Positions 1 through 9,708 are shown, counted from the first letter of the stretch. The stretch: 64,000 bases of DNA from an uncultured Pelagibacteraceae bacterium (GCA_902633185.1 CACPFN010000001.1:1-64000); one strand, 5' to 3'. Notes: generated by a model not told the origin, from the sequence alone. Numbers and translations: made by a program.

Positions 1-873
1 GATGGAATTGAGGTATTTATTGGACAAGGACAAAAAGTTGGAATGGGTGGTCATTTGATGGGTCAAAAAGTTACTGACCAAGTTGCAGAAATGAGATCGC
101 TACCTGCAGGTATTGATCAAAGATCTCCAGCAAGACATCCTGATTGGCTGGGTCCAGATGATTTAGCTTTAAAAGTTCAAGAGCTTAGAGAATTAACAAA
201 AAACAAAGTGCCAATTCAATTAAAACTTGGAGCAGCTAAAGTATATGATGATGTAAGGATGGCAGCAAAATGTGATCCTGATTCAATTTATCTTGATGGA
301 ATGGAGGGTTCAACAGGCGCTGGGCCACACATTGCAGCTGCAAACACAGGTATCCCAGGAATTGCTGGAATTAGAGAAGCAAGAAGAGCTTTAGATGATG
401 TAGGTAAAACTGGAAAAGTAACTTTAATTTATGCAGGTGGTGTTAGAGATGGAGCAGATATGGCTAAAGCTTTAGCACTTGGTGCAGACGCAATTGCAAT
501 CGGAACAGGTGCAATGGTGGCTTTAAATTGCAATAAGGAAATACCAGAATCTAACTTTGAAAAAGAAATGGGTGTTCCCGCAGGTCATTGCTACCACTGT
601 CACACGGGTAGATGTCCGGTAGGAGTTGCTACTCAAGATCCTAAATTAAGAAAAAGATTAAATCCTGATGATGCAGCATTAAGAGTATATAATTACTTGC
701 ATGCGATGACATTGGAGGCTCAATTGTTGGCTAGAGCATGTGGAAAAACAAATATTCATTCGCTAGAACCAGAAGATATGGCTGCATTAACAATGGAGGC
801 TTCTGCTTTAGCTAAAGTGCCTCTTGCAGGAACAAATCATACAGTAGGAGTTAAAGATTTCCATAAAATCTAA
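1..873 (+). CDS. glxD: Glutamate synthase-like FMN-binding protein (GlxD / N-methylglutamate synthase subunit C-like), 5'-truncated by window start
   Basis: Frame is open from base 1 (DGIEVFIGQGQKVGMGGHLMGQKV...); GAQ/GSTGAGPHIAA and CYHCHTGRCPVGVATQDPKLRKRL motifs of the glutamate synthase large-subunit FMN/Fe-S domain. Confidence 0.85.
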   Translation, partial: DGIEVFIGQGQKVGMGGHLMGQKVTDQVAEMRSLPAGIDQRSPARHPDWLGPDDLALKVQELRELTKNKVPIQLKLGAAKVYDDVRMAAKCDPDSIYLDGMEGSTGAGPHIAAANTGIPGIAGIREARRALDDVGKTGKVTLIYAGGVRDGADMAKALALGADAIAIGTGAMVALNCNKEIPESNFEKEMGVPAGHCYHCHTGRCPVGVATQDPKLRKRLNPDDAALRVYNYLHAMTLEAQLLARACGKTNIHSLEPEDMAALTMEASALAKVPLAGTNHTVGVKDFHKI

Positions 874-881
874 TAGCAAAT

Positions 882-1292
882 ATGCCAAAGAAAAAAGGTA
901 AGAAAAAAGTCAAATCAAAAGAGATTAAAGGTCAATTAGGCAAGAAAAAAGAGACTGCTAGAGAAAAAATGATTGGCCAAACAATTGGCTATCGATATGA
1001 CGTTAATCTTTTGCCTGACTATAGTCGACTCACTCCATTTTTAAAAAAATATATAGAAGCTATGGGTTGGGATGATCTTAATTGGTTAGAAGATGTTCAT
1101 ATGGGATATGAAGAAAATAGACCTGCTGTATTCGATAGAAATGCAAACGGTTGGGTAACGATACCAAGTAAAATAAAATTACCTAATAATCAGCAGGATA
1201 GAGATATGATAGCTAGAGAATTATTGGTAAAGTTTCAAATGTCCCCGAATCATCCTCTGGTTGACCTTAAAAAAGCATATTTAAAATTCTAA
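882..1292 (+). CDS. Hypothetical protein with Lys-rich N-terminal tail
   Basis: 136-aa ORF immediately after glxD; KKKGKKKVKSKE tail then a non-repetitive domain. Confidence 0.7.
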   Translation: MPKKKGKKKVKSKEIKGQLGKKKETAREKMIGQTIGYRYDVNLLPDYSRLTPFLKKYIEAMGWDDLNWLEDVHMGYEENRPAVFDRNANGWVTIPSKIKLPNNQQDRDMIARELLVKFQMSPNHPLVDLKKAYLKF

Positions 1293-1408
1293 TTTCAATT
1301 TCAAGTTGATAAAATAATTATTAACTTCTACTTTTTATATATAAAATAAAATTGTCAGCGTAAAAAAAATTTCATAGAGTCTGTTAACTATTAATAGGAG
1401 AGAGAAAT

Positions 1409-2809
1409 ATGACTGATCAATTAGGTGCTCTCACAACCTTATTTACAGAATTTTACTATTGGGTAACTGTGGTTCTTATGTTTTTGATCCACGTGGGTTT
1501 CTGTATGTATGAAGTTGGGGCATCTCGTTACAAACATCACCAACATACTCTAATGAAAAATACAATGCTGATACCACTGGTAACAGTCACATGGTTTTTC
1601 TTTGGTTGGTGGATATACTGGGCATTTCCAACAGGACCCGGATTAGCTCCTTCGATTATGACCGAAAGTACTGGTCTAGTTCTTGGAGGTGGATTTGGTG
1701 GAAATGATCTTGCTAATCCTACAAATGCATTGATGGCCGTAAATCTTAATGATCATATAATGGGTGTCTTCTGGGCAGCCTTTTTATTATTTTCATGGAC
1801 TGCAGCTTCAATTGTATCTGGAGCGGTTATTGAAAGGATAACTACTTTTGCATTTGGAATACTTGCAATTGCAATTGGATCTGTTTTCTGGACAATAGAT
1901 GCTTCATGGGGATGGCATTTTGATGGATGGATGTTAAAAATATTAGGATATCACGATGCTTATGCTTCCGGAGTAATTCACGCAATTGCCGGAGGTTTTG
2001 CCTTAGGTGTTCTAATTGTTTTAGGACCAAGAATTGGAAAATTTACATCTAGCGGAGAACCAAGAAACATTGGACCAAGAAATCCTTGGTTAGTGACTGT
2101 TGGATTATTCTTAATTTATACAGGTTTTTGGGGCTTTTACGCTGCATGTAATGTTCCGATTTATGATCTTGGACCTGAATATGGTATGGAAGGTGTAACT
2201 TTCTTTACTGCAACAAACATCTACCTAACTCCCACCACACTTAGTGGAATAACGATGAACTTTTTAATGTCGTTATCTGGAGGGTTGTTAGCAGGGTATG
2301 TGGTCTCGAAGGGAGATCCTTTCTGGACTTATTCATCAGGACTTGCGGGAATAATATGTGCATCTGCAGGTAATGATTTATATCATCCAATACAATCAAT
2401 GATAATCGGTATGATCGGAGTAGTTATAGCTTACAAAATGCATTACTGGGTCGAGAAAAAATATAAAATCGACGATGCGGTTGGAGCGGTAGCTGTTCAT
2501 GGTTATGCTGGATTTGTTGGTCTTGTAATATGTGGTTTTGTTTTAAATGGTTATCCTTCATCTGGATACAGTGTTGGAGCTATGTGGGATGGAACTAATT
2601 ATGCAGCAATTAATCCTCTTGGAATGTTTATCGGCGCAATAATAATGTTTTTTGTACTAGGTATGCTTCCTGGATATATAATTGCAAAAGTTCTTCACGG
2701 AATGGGTAAATTAAGAATACCAAGAGAAGTAGAACTTGCAGGACTTGACTATACAATTATGGAAGAGGCTAAAGAAGACGAAAAAGCTGTAGTCTCAGCC
2801 AGTAGATAA
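1409..2809 (+). CDS. amt: Ammonium transporter family (Amt/Mep/Rh)
   Basis: 466 aa, multi-TM; SGAVIERITTFAF, GVIHAIAGGFALGVLIVLGPRIGKF and AVHGYAGFVGLV motifs; AGGAGAGAG SD upstream. Confidence 0.92.
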   Translation: MTDQLGALTTLFTEFYYWVTVVLMFLIHVGFCMYEVGASRYKHHQHTLMKNTMLIPLVTVTWFFFGWWIYWAFPTGPGLAPSIMTESTGLVLGGGFGGNDLANPTNALMAVNLNDHIMGVFWAAFLLFSWTAASIVSGAVIERITTFAFGILAIAIGSVFWTIDASWGWHFDGWMLKILGYHDAYASGVIHAIAGGFALGVLIVLGPRIGKFTSSGEPRNIGPRNPWLVTVGLFLIYTGFWGFYAACNVPIYDLGPEYGMEGVTFFTATNIYLTPTTLSGITMNFLMSLSGGLLAGYVVSKGDPFWTYSSGLAGIICASAGNDLYHPIQSMIIGMIGVVIAYKMHYWVEKKYKIDDAVGAVAVHGYAGFVGLVICGFVLNGYPSSGYSVGAMWDGTNYAAINPLGMFIGAIIMFFVLGMLPGYIIAKVLHGMGKLRIPREVELAGLDYTIMEEAKEDEKAVVSASR

Positions 2810-2816
2810 AGGAGGT
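2809..2816 (+). promoter_or_regulatory. Perfect Shine-Dalgarno AAGGAGGT for the 73-aa ORF
   Basis: taAAGGAGGTatgtgaATG; 6-nt spacer to ATG at 2823. Confidence 0.8.
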
Positions 2817-2822
2817 ATGTGA

Positions 2823-3044
2823 ATGGCAACAGTATCAAATTGGATAGATCATTTAAGTGCCTCTGAGGTACAAGGATCTGTCTATCCAGGTGTTGGTTCG
2901 GAAGGAGTGCTAGTTATAATAGCAATTCTTATTTGGGTTGGCTGGCATGTTATTTCATCTAAACAAGAAGATGGTAAGATGAATGCAATTGTCAGAAAAA
3001 AACCAAGTGCTAACGACTGGAAAAGCAATATAACAGACGGTTAA
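2823..3044 (+). CDS. Small single-TM protein co-transcribed with amt
   Basis: 73 aa; hydrophobic segment GVLVIIAILIWVGWHVI; perfect SD; followed by terminator. Confidence 0.75.
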   Translation: MATVSNWIDHLSASEVQGSVYPGVGSEGVLVIIAILIWVGWHVISSKQEDGKMNAIVRKKPSANDWKSNITDG

Positions 3045-3051
3045 AACTTTT

Positions 3052-3087
3052 AAGAGGGCGCATGAAATACTGTGCCCTCTTTTTTTT
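3052..3087 (+). terminator. Rho-independent terminator after amt and small protein
   Basis: AAGAGGGCGCA-tgaaatac-TGTGCCCTCTT (11-bp stem, one G.U) followed by T run. Confidence 0.9.
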
Positions 3088-3088
3088 A

Positions 3089-3253
3089 ATGCAAAATTCT
3101 GAAGAAAATAATCAAAATGAAAATAAAACTCCTAGCAAAATGGCTCGTCTTGCATGGCCAAAAGCAAAGTATGGAGTAATTATAGCGATATTAATTATTA
3201 TCGGTGTAAATTTAATTTATTACAAAGATTTCTTTTTATCATTTTTTAAATAA
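3089..3253 (+). CDS. Small membrane protein, 54 aa (start corrected from 3062)
   Basis: ORF-track ATG 3062 lies inside the terminator stem-loop; next in-frame ATG at 3089 gives MQNSEENNQ...; TM segment YGVIIAILIIIGVNLIYY. Confidence 0.55.
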   Translation: MQNSEENNQNENKTPSKMARLAWPKAKYGVIIAILIIIGVNLIYYKDFFLSFFK

Positions 3254-3270
3254 TTGTGTTACGTTATTAG

Positions 3271-4596
3271 ATGGCAAAAAATTTATTTAAAATTTCAAAA
3301 CAAAAAAAAATTAAATATTTTTTGATAAGTTTTGTAGATTTATTTGGTGTCTTAAGATCAAAATTGGTTCCTGCTCATGCAATAAAAGATATGCAAGTAA
3401 ATGGTGCTGGATTTGCTGGATTTGCAGCCTGGCTAGATATGACACCAGCTGATTCTGATATGTTTGCAATACCTGATCCTGACAGTTTAATTCAACTACC
3501 ATGGAATAAAGAAGTTGGTTGGTTGGCTTCAGATTTATGGATGAATGGTAAACCAGTCGATGCTTCACCAAGGGTGATGTTAAAAAAACAAATAAAAAAA
3601 TTATCTGAATTGGGATATAGCATGAAGTCAGGTGTGGAGTGTGAGTATTTTTTGATTTCTCCTGATGGGAACGCAATTGCAGATAACAGAGATACTCAAT
3701 CTAAACCTTGTTATGACCAGTCTTCATTAATGAGAAGATATGAGCTTATAAAAGAAATATGTGATTGTATGATTGAAATGGGATGGGGTCCTTATCAAAA
3801 TGACCACGAAGATGCTAACGGGCAATTTGAAATGAATTGGGATTATTCAGATTGTCTAAAAACTGCTGATAGACATACTTTTTTTAAATTTATGGTTAAA
3901 ACTATTGCAGAAAAGCATGATTTGAGAGCAACATTTATGCCAAAACCTTTTGAAAATTTAACTGGTAATGGATGTCATGCACATATTTCTTTATGGAAAG
4001 GAAAGAAAAATATCTTTCTTGATAAACATGATAAGCTTGGGCTAAGCAAGACAGCTTATAACTTTTTAGGAGGCATCATGAGACATGCTTCATCCTTATC
4101 TACTTTTTTTAATCCAACAATAAATAGTTACAGACGAATAAATGCTGCACCAACAAAATCTGGTGCCACATGGTCTCCAAGCAGTATATCATATACAGGA
4201 AATAACCGTACACATATGATAAGGGTTCCTGATCCGGGAAGATTTGAATTAAGACTTATGGATGGATCCGCAAATCCTTATTTACTTCAAGCTAGTGTAT
4301 TAGCTGCAGGAATAGAGGGATTAAGTAAAAGAATTAATCCTGGCAAACCTCTTTTTTGTAATATGTATGAGGATTATAAAAAATATCCAAACCTTTCTAA
4401 ATTACCAAATGAACTAAAAGATTCTCTTGATAAAATTGAAAATAATAAAGAAATGAATAAAGCATTTGGAAAAGAAGTAATTAAAAGTTATGTCAAGTTA
4501 AGGACTTCGGAATTAAAAGATTTTAATAATAACGAAAAATTTGATAAGTCCAAACCAATTACAAAATGGGAAAGACAGAATACTCTAGACTGTTAA
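3271..4596 (+). CDS. glnT: Glutamine synthetase family protein (GlnT / gamma-glutamylmethylamide synthetase type)
   Basis: NGCHAHISLW, FMPKPF, RIPDPGRFELRLMDGSANPYL-type GS catalytic-domain motifs; adjacent to glxD. Confidence 0.8.
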   Translation: MAKNLFKISKQKKIKYFLISFVDLFGVLRSKLVPAHAIKDMQVNGAGFAGFAAWLDMTPADSDMFAIPDPDSLIQLPWNKEVGWLASDLWMNGKPVDASPRVMLKKQIKKLSELGYSMKSGVECEYFLISPDGNAIADNRDTQSKPCYDQSSLMRRYELIKEICDCMIEMGWGPYQNDHEDANGQFEMNWDYSDCLKTADRHTFFKFMVKTIAEKHDLRATFMPKPFENLTGNGCHAHISLWKGKKNIFLDKHDKLGLSKTAYNFLGGIMRHASSLSTFFNPTINSYRRINAAPTKSGATWSPSSISYTGNNRTHMIRVPDPGRFELRLMDGSANPYLLQASVLAAGIEGLSKRINPGKPLFCNMYEDYKKYPNLSKLPNELKDSLDKIENNKEMNKAFGKEVIKSYVKLRTSELKDFNNNEKFDKSKPITKWERQNTLDC

Positions 4597-4597
4597 A

Positions 4598-5731
4598 GTG
4601 AAAAGCTTTGATAGTTATAGAAAATGGAAATATACAAAATTTTTATCGAATAAAAATTATAGTTTTAATCGAAATTATATTTTAAATATTATTTCGTCAA
4701 AAATAATCACTGATGCTTTTAATTCTATTTCTAAGTGGAAATACTATAAAAAAACACCGTTATTAAAATTACAGAAACTAAACAAAAATTTAAAACTTAA
4801 TAATATTTTTTACAAAGATGAGTCGAAAAGATTTCATTTAAAATCATTTAAAGCTTTAGGTGGTGCATATGCCGTAGAAAAAATATCTAAAAAGAAAAAA
4901 AATATAATAATATCATCTGCAACAGCTGGAAATCATGGTAGATCAGTTGCTTGGGGTGCTCAAAGATTGGGTTTACAATGTAAAATTTTTGTTAGTCAAT
5001 ATGTAAGTGAAGAGAGAGTAAAAGAAATTGAAAAATTTGGAGCCGATGTAATTCGAGTAAAAGGTAATTACGAAAATTCATTAAACGAGTGTAAAAAATT
5101 ATCAAAAAAGAATAATTGGAATATTGTTCAGGATGTATCTACGAAGAATTATAGTTATGTTCCTTTGTTAACTATGGCTGGTTATTCAATTATGATTAAA
5201 GAAATTTCAAAACAAACTACGCATTATATTACGCATATATTCCTTCAAGCTGGCGTTGGTGGCATGGCAGCAGGTGTAGTTGCAGGAGTTGCAAAATATT
5301 TCAAGAGAATTCCTAAAATAATAATAGTTGAACCAGATGGAGCTGATTGTGTACTTCAAAGCATAAAAAGCAAAAGTTTAAAAAAAATTAAAATAAAAAA
5401 AGAAAGTATAATGGGTGGTATGTCATGCAATGAAATGTCTCTCATACCTTGGCATGTATTAAAAAAGGCTAGTGATTGTTGTGTCACTGTAAATGACTCA
5501 AAAGTTCCTAAAACTGTTGCAATGCTTAAAGACAAGAAACTCAGTAAAAGATCAATAATAGGTGGTGAATGTGCTACACCAGGAATTATCAGTCTTATTA
5601 GTCTCTGTAATAATCCTAAAACAAAGAAATTAATAAATCTTAACGAAAAATCTAATGTTTTAGTTATTGGATGCGAAGGTAATGCAGATGTAAAACTTTA
5701 CAAACAATTGCTAACTAAAGGCAGAAAGTAA
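4598..5731 (+). CDS. dpaL: Diaminopropionate ammonia-lyase (PLP-dependent)
   Basis: GTG start; FYKDESKRFHLKSFKALGGAYA PLP-Lys region, SATAGNHGRSVAWGA, QAGVGGMAAGV, GCEGNAD. Confidence 0.8.
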   Translation: MKSFDSYRKWKYTKFLSNKNYSFNRNYILNIISSKIITDAFNSISKWKYYKKTPLLKLQKLNKNLKLNNIFYKDESKRFHLKSFKALGGAYAVEKISKKKKNIIISSATAGNHGRSVAWGAQRLGLQCKIFVSQYVSEERVKEIEKFGADVIRVKGNYENSLNECKKLSKKNNWNIVQDVSTKNYSYVPLLTMAGYSIMIKEISKQTTHYITHIFLQAGVGGMAAGVVAGVAKYFKRIPKIIIVEPDGADCVLQSIKSKSLKKIKIKKESIMGGMSCNEMSLIPWHVLKKASDCCVTVNDSKVPKTVAMLKDKKLSKRSIIGGECATPGIISLISLCNNPKTKKLINLNEKSNVLVIGCEGNADVKLYKQLLTKGRK

Positions 5732-5736
5732 ATTAT

Positions 5737-7155
5737 ATGTCAAAAAAAGCTGTTGTTTGGATAAGAGACGATTTTAGAATAAAAAATAATTCTGCGTTAT
5801 CTTATGCAACAAATAATTACGATACTGTCACGGCATTGTATATTTATAACAAGAAAAATTTTGATGATGTTAGAGAAGCACAAAAATGGTGGATAAGTAA
5901 ATCATTAATAAATTTTAAAGATGAATTAATTAAATATAATATTGAATTAGAGTTAGTATTTTCTGATGAGATAACTTTTTTTAGTAAAATTAAAGACAAA
6001 CAGAAAATTTCTATTTTTTGGAATAAAATATATGAGCCATCTCAATTAAAGTTAGATGATGAGCTCATTAAAATTTTTGAAAAAAACAAAATACTCTCAA
6101 AATGCTTTAAAGGAAATGTTCTTAATGAATATAAAAATGTTACAAAAGATGATGGAAGCCCTTATAAAGTTTATAGTCCATTTTGGAGAGTTGGAGAACA
6201 AATTTACTTAGATAGTATCCCAAGCAAATCATTAAACGTAAAAAGAGCTAAGAGCAAAATAAAATTATTCAAAAACAATAATGTTCCAGATCAAATTTTA
6301 CCTAAGAAAAATTGGTATAAAAAATTTGAAAAATATTGGGATCCATCTGAAAAACAATCCGAAAAATATTTAAATGAGTTTGTTGAAAATAGAATGTTGA
6401 AATATGGAGTTGATAGAGATTATCCAGCTATAAATGGTTCGTCAAAACTTTCGCCATTCATTAGAAACGGACAAATACACGTAAGTAATATTTGGGACAA
6501 ATGTTATAAATATAAATCAAAAAATATTAGTGTTAAAAAGTATCTAAATGAATTAGGCTGGAGAGAATTTTCACATAGTTTAATTAATTATTTCCCTGAA
6601 ATGCTAAAAGGTAATTTAAGAAAAGAATTTGACAAATTTCCATGGGATAAAAATGCAAAAAATTTGAAAGCTTGGAAAAATGGTATGACTGGATACCCAA
6701 TTGTTGATGCTGGGATGAGACAACTTTATGAAACAGGTTGGATGCATAATAGAATTAGAATGGTAGTTGGTTCTTTTCTTGTAAAACATTTAAGAATTAA
6801 TTGGAAAGAGGGTGAAAAACATTTTAGAAATTGTTTGTTAGATTTTAACGAAGCAAACAATGTTGCACAATGGCAATGGGTTGCTGGCTGTGGTGCAGAT
6901 GCAGCCCCTTATTTTAGAATTTTTAATCCTATATTGCAGGGTGAAAAATTTGATAAACAAGGTCTGTATGTAAAAAAATGGGTACCTGAATTAGAGAGAG
7001 TTCCAAATAAATTTATTCATAAACCATGGGAAATGGAAACTAAATATCAAGAAGCTATAAAAACTAAAATTGGTTCTGATTACCCTTCCCCAATAGTCGT
7101 GCATGAAGAAGCTAGAAACGCAGCTCTAAAAGCATTTCAAACATTAAAAAATTAA
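5737..7155 (+). CDS. phrB: Deoxyribodipyrimidine photo-lyase
   Basis: WIRDDFRIKNNSAL N-terminus; GWREFSHSLINYFP; WKNGMTGYPIVDAGMRQLYETGWMHNRIRM; NVAQWQWVAGCGADAAPYFRIFNP. Confidence 0.95.
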   Translation: MSKKAVVWIRDDFRIKNNSALSYATNNYDTVTALYIYNKKNFDDVREAQKWWISKSLINFKDELIKYNIELELVFSDEITFFSKIKDKQKISIFWNKIYEPSQLKLDDELIKIFEKNKILSKCFKGNVLNEYKNVTKDDGSPYKVYSPFWRVGEQIYLDSIPSKSLNVKRAKSKIKLFKNNNVPDQILPKKNWYKKFEKYWDPSEKQSEKYLNEFVENRMLKYGVDRDYPAINGSSKLSPFIRNGQIHVSNIWDKCYKYKSKNISVKKYLNELGWREFSHSLINYFPEMLKGNLRKEFDKFPWDKNAKNLKAWKNGMTGYPIVDAGMRQLYETGWMHNRIRMVVGSFLVKHLRINWKEGEKHFRNCLLDFNEANNVAQWQWVAGCGADAAPYFRIFNPILQGEKFDKQGLYVKKWVPELERVPNKFIHKPWEMETKYQEAIKTKIGSDYPSPIVVHEEARNAALKAFQTLKN

Positions 7156-7575
7156 TTAATCTCCAATAAAATGATGAATAATAAGCCTTTTCGTAGAAGC
7201 TAACCTATGTTCAAAAAGGTAAATTCCTTGCCAAGTTCCTAACAAAAGTTGTTTGTTTTTTATACTGAGGGATATTTGATTGTTAGTTAAAGCTGACTTT
7301 ATATGAGCTGGCATATCGTCCTTACCTTCTATTGTATGAACATATAATTTATTATCCATTGGAGCAATTTTATCAAAATAATTAATTAAATCTGATTGAA
7401 CATCTGGATCAGCATTTTCTTGAACAATTAAAGATGCACTAGTGTGCTGTATGCTTAAATTTAAAATACCATTATTAAAATTATTTTTATTTATCCAGTC
7501 TATCGTTTGATCTGTAAATTCATATAATTTTTGACCATTTGTTTTAAGTTCAAGATTAAAAAATTCTTGTCTCAT
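7156..7575 (-). CDS. YjbQ / UPF0047 family protein
   Basis: NGILNLSIQHTSASLIVQENADPDVQSDL and LGTWQGIYLFEHR signatures. Confidence 0.9.
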   Translation of the reverse strand: MRQEFFNLELKTNGQKLYEFTDQTIDWINKNNFNNGILNLSIQHTSASLIVQENADPDVQSDLINYFDKIAPMDNKLYVHTIEGKDDMPAHIKSALTNNQISLSIKNKQLLLGTWQGIYLFEHRLASTKRLIIHHFIGD

Positions 7576-8627
7576 AAATACTTTTTAGATGTTAGTTCAT
7601 ATAATCGGCTAATGGTTCGCTTAAATGGTTTTTCCAATAATCTTGATGATGTGAGTTTATCAATATTTTGTTCTGCACTAATGGCCATAGGTATATTTTG
7701 ATCATATACGATATCTAAAAAAGTAATAAATCTTTGTTGTTGATTCGAATTTAAATCATTAAATGCTGGCACATTTTCCATAACTATAAAAAAACAATTT
7801 TTTACTATTTTAATATAATCTTCTGATCCTAAATTTTTATCACATACTTCTTTAAAAGTTAATCGAACAATACCATCATAAAAATTTTTTAAAATAAATT
7901 TTCTTCCTTTGATGTTTAAAATCTTTTCTTTTAAAATCTTATCTTTAGTCATTACTCTAAATAATTTATTTATTTTAAAATTGTTTTCTTTATTTAAAGG
8001 TGAGTAATATCTTTGAGTTTTATTGCCTTTGGACTTTCTATAATCATCATCTATATTTAATTGATATTCAAATGATTGATTTTGCATTATTTTTATAAAA
8101 GGTTTGAATTGATCTCTTTGCAACCCATCTTTATACAAATTTTCGATTTTTATATTAGAGGTTACAATAATTTTTAAATCTTCTTTAAATATTTCATCAA
8201 ATAATTTTCCAAGTATCATTGCATCTACTATATTTGTAACTTGAAACTCATCAAAATATATTAATTTTGCTTTCGATTTTAATTTTTTAACAAATTTACT
8301 TATTTTATTTTCATCATTTTTATCTTTGGATTGGTGTACAAAATCATGAAAGCTAAGCATAAATTCATTGAAGTGAAGTTTTAATTTTTTACCCTCAACT
8401 AAGTTGAAAAAAAAATCCAATATCATGGTTTTACCCACACCAACATCTCCATAAAGATAAAAGCCTTTTTTATAATTTTTTTTTGATAAAATTTTTGAGA
8501 TAAATGATTTGTAGTTTAATTTATAATATTCTTCTAATATTTTTATGAGTTTTATCTGATGCGAATTAACGTCTAAATTTTTCTTTTTGCAGTAAAGTTT
8601 AAATTCTTTAACAAAACTTTTTTGCAT
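7572..8627 (-). CDS. zapE: ZapE/AFG1 family ATPase
   Basis: GFYLYGDVGVGKTMILDFF Walker A; LIYFDEFQVTNIVDAMIL Walker B; EKPFKRTISRLYEL C-terminus. Confidence 0.88.
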   Translation of the reverse strand: MQKSFVKEFKLYCKKKNLDVNSHQIKLIKILEEYYKLNYKSFISKILSKKNYKKGFYLYGDVGVGKTMILDFFFNLVEGKKLKLHFNEFMLSFHDFVHQSKDKNDENKISKFVKKLKSKAKLIYFDEFQVTNIVDAMILGKLFDEIFKEDLKIIVTSNIKIENLYKDGLQRDQFKPFIKIMQNQSFEYQLNIDDDYRKSKGNKTQRYYSPLNKENNFKINKLFRVMTKDKILKEKILNIKGRKFILKNFYDGIVRLTFKEVCDKNLGSEDYIKIVKNCFFIVMENVPAFNDLNSNQQQRFITFLDIVYDQNIPMAISAEQNIDKLTSSRLLEKPFKRTISRLYELTSKKYL

Positions 8628-9058
8628 TAATTCTTTTTTGAATTAAAATCGATACCATATTCTGATCTTGGTCCTTTTCTTAATCCAAAAGGTCCAGAGA
8701 TAAAAATTGTCATTGGCCTTGTTCCTGGCTCAAGGTCTACTCTATGATATGCATTGGCTGATCTAAATCCAATATATCCAGGTTTTCTCCAGAACTTACC
8801 TTTTTTAGTAGTTTCCCAATAACCGTCTCTCAAAATTATTGTAATATAAGGGAATAGATGATTATGAACTCCATCCCCATGATCATCATCCAACATTTCA
8901 TGAATTAATATATTAAATGGGAACCATTTTGGTCTATTCCTAAATAATAAATAATATCTATTCATCCATGGTTTGGCTTCATTAAATTTTGGGTGAGACG
9001 GCCCCCTATCTAAAACTATTTTTTTTCTTCCAATTTTTTCCAAAAATTTTAATAACAT
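8627..9058 (-). CDS. Cupin-like / conserved hypothetical protein
   Basis: 143 aa; HGDGVHNHLFPYITIILRDGYWE and GFRSANAYHRVDLEPGTRPMTIFISGP resemble a cupin metal-binding barrel. Confidence 0.6.
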   Translation of the reverse strand: MLLKFLEKIGRKKIVLDRGPSHPKFNEAKPWMNRYYLLFRNRPKWFPFNILIHEMLDDDHGDGVHNHLFPYITIILRDGYWETTKKGKFWRKPGYIGFRSANAYHRVDLEPGTRPMTIFISGPFGLRKGPRSEYGIDFNSKKN

Positions 9059-9708
9059 TAATTTGATCTTATAATTCCATTATTTTTAATTAAAAAAATA
9101 TTGGCATTATTAATAAATGGCCTCGATATTTTTTCATTATTAAATTTAATTACTTTCTCTGTTTCAGAATTAGTTAAATTAATAATCAAAATTCGTCCAT
9201 TATCGGTAGACAAATAAATTTTATTTTTAGCAATAACAAAACCTACTGGTGTAATTTTCTCTCTTTTTTTAAATGTTGAGAAAACATCAGTGATCCTGAT
9301 TATATTTCCAGTCTCAGTATCAATTACAAATAAATATCCTTCCTCAGAAATATTAAAAATATAATTTTCAGAAATAGTAGGCTTTAAACTGGAATTTACA
9401 GTTTGTTTCCATTTTACTATGCCAGTTCTTGTGTCAATTGAGAATAACTCATTTTTATTATTTGAAAAATATATTGTTTCATTATTTAAAATCATTTCTG
9501 AATTTTTTAGACTAAATGCATTTAAGAATATTTCATTGCTCTGAGTAGGTGTTTGCCAAACTAAACTCCCATCATTAATATTTAATGCCGTAAGATCACC
9601 TAAATTATTAAGTGAATAAACAATGTCATCTTTAATAATAACAGATAATTTTTTTTTGAGATTTAATGAATGTATTTTCTGTTTTAAAATTCCATAATTC
9701 ATCTCCAT
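9058..9708 (-). CDS. bamB: BamB-like beta-propeller, C-terminal fragment (frameshifted relative to 9632..10327)
   Basis: PQQ-type repeats (LTALNINDGSLVWQTP, LFSIDTRTGIVKWKQ, LFVIDTETGNII); different frame from the N-terminal part. Confidence 0.7.
   Translation of the reverse strand: MEMNYGILKQKIHSLNLKKKLSVIIKDDIVYSLNNLGDLTALNINDGSLVWQTPTQSNEIFLNAFSLKNSEMILNNETIYFSNNKNELFSIDTRTGIVKWKQTVNSSLKPTISENYIFNISEEGYLFVIDTETGNIIRITDVFSTFKKREKITPVGFVIAKNKIYLSTDNGRILIINLTNSETEKVIKFNNEKISRPFINNANIFLIKNNGIIRSN

Noticed and set aside
1842-2030. 62-aa minus-strand ORF
   Set aside because: Antisense within amt; no recognisable domain.
3062-3088. ORF-track start (MKYCALFFL) for the small protein
   Set aside because: This start is inside the terminator stem-loop; the in-frame ATG at 3089 is more plausible.
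3311-3676. 121-aa minus-strand ORF
   Set aside because: Antisense to the glutamine synthetase-like gene; low-complexity Leu/Gln/His composition typical of shadow ORFs.
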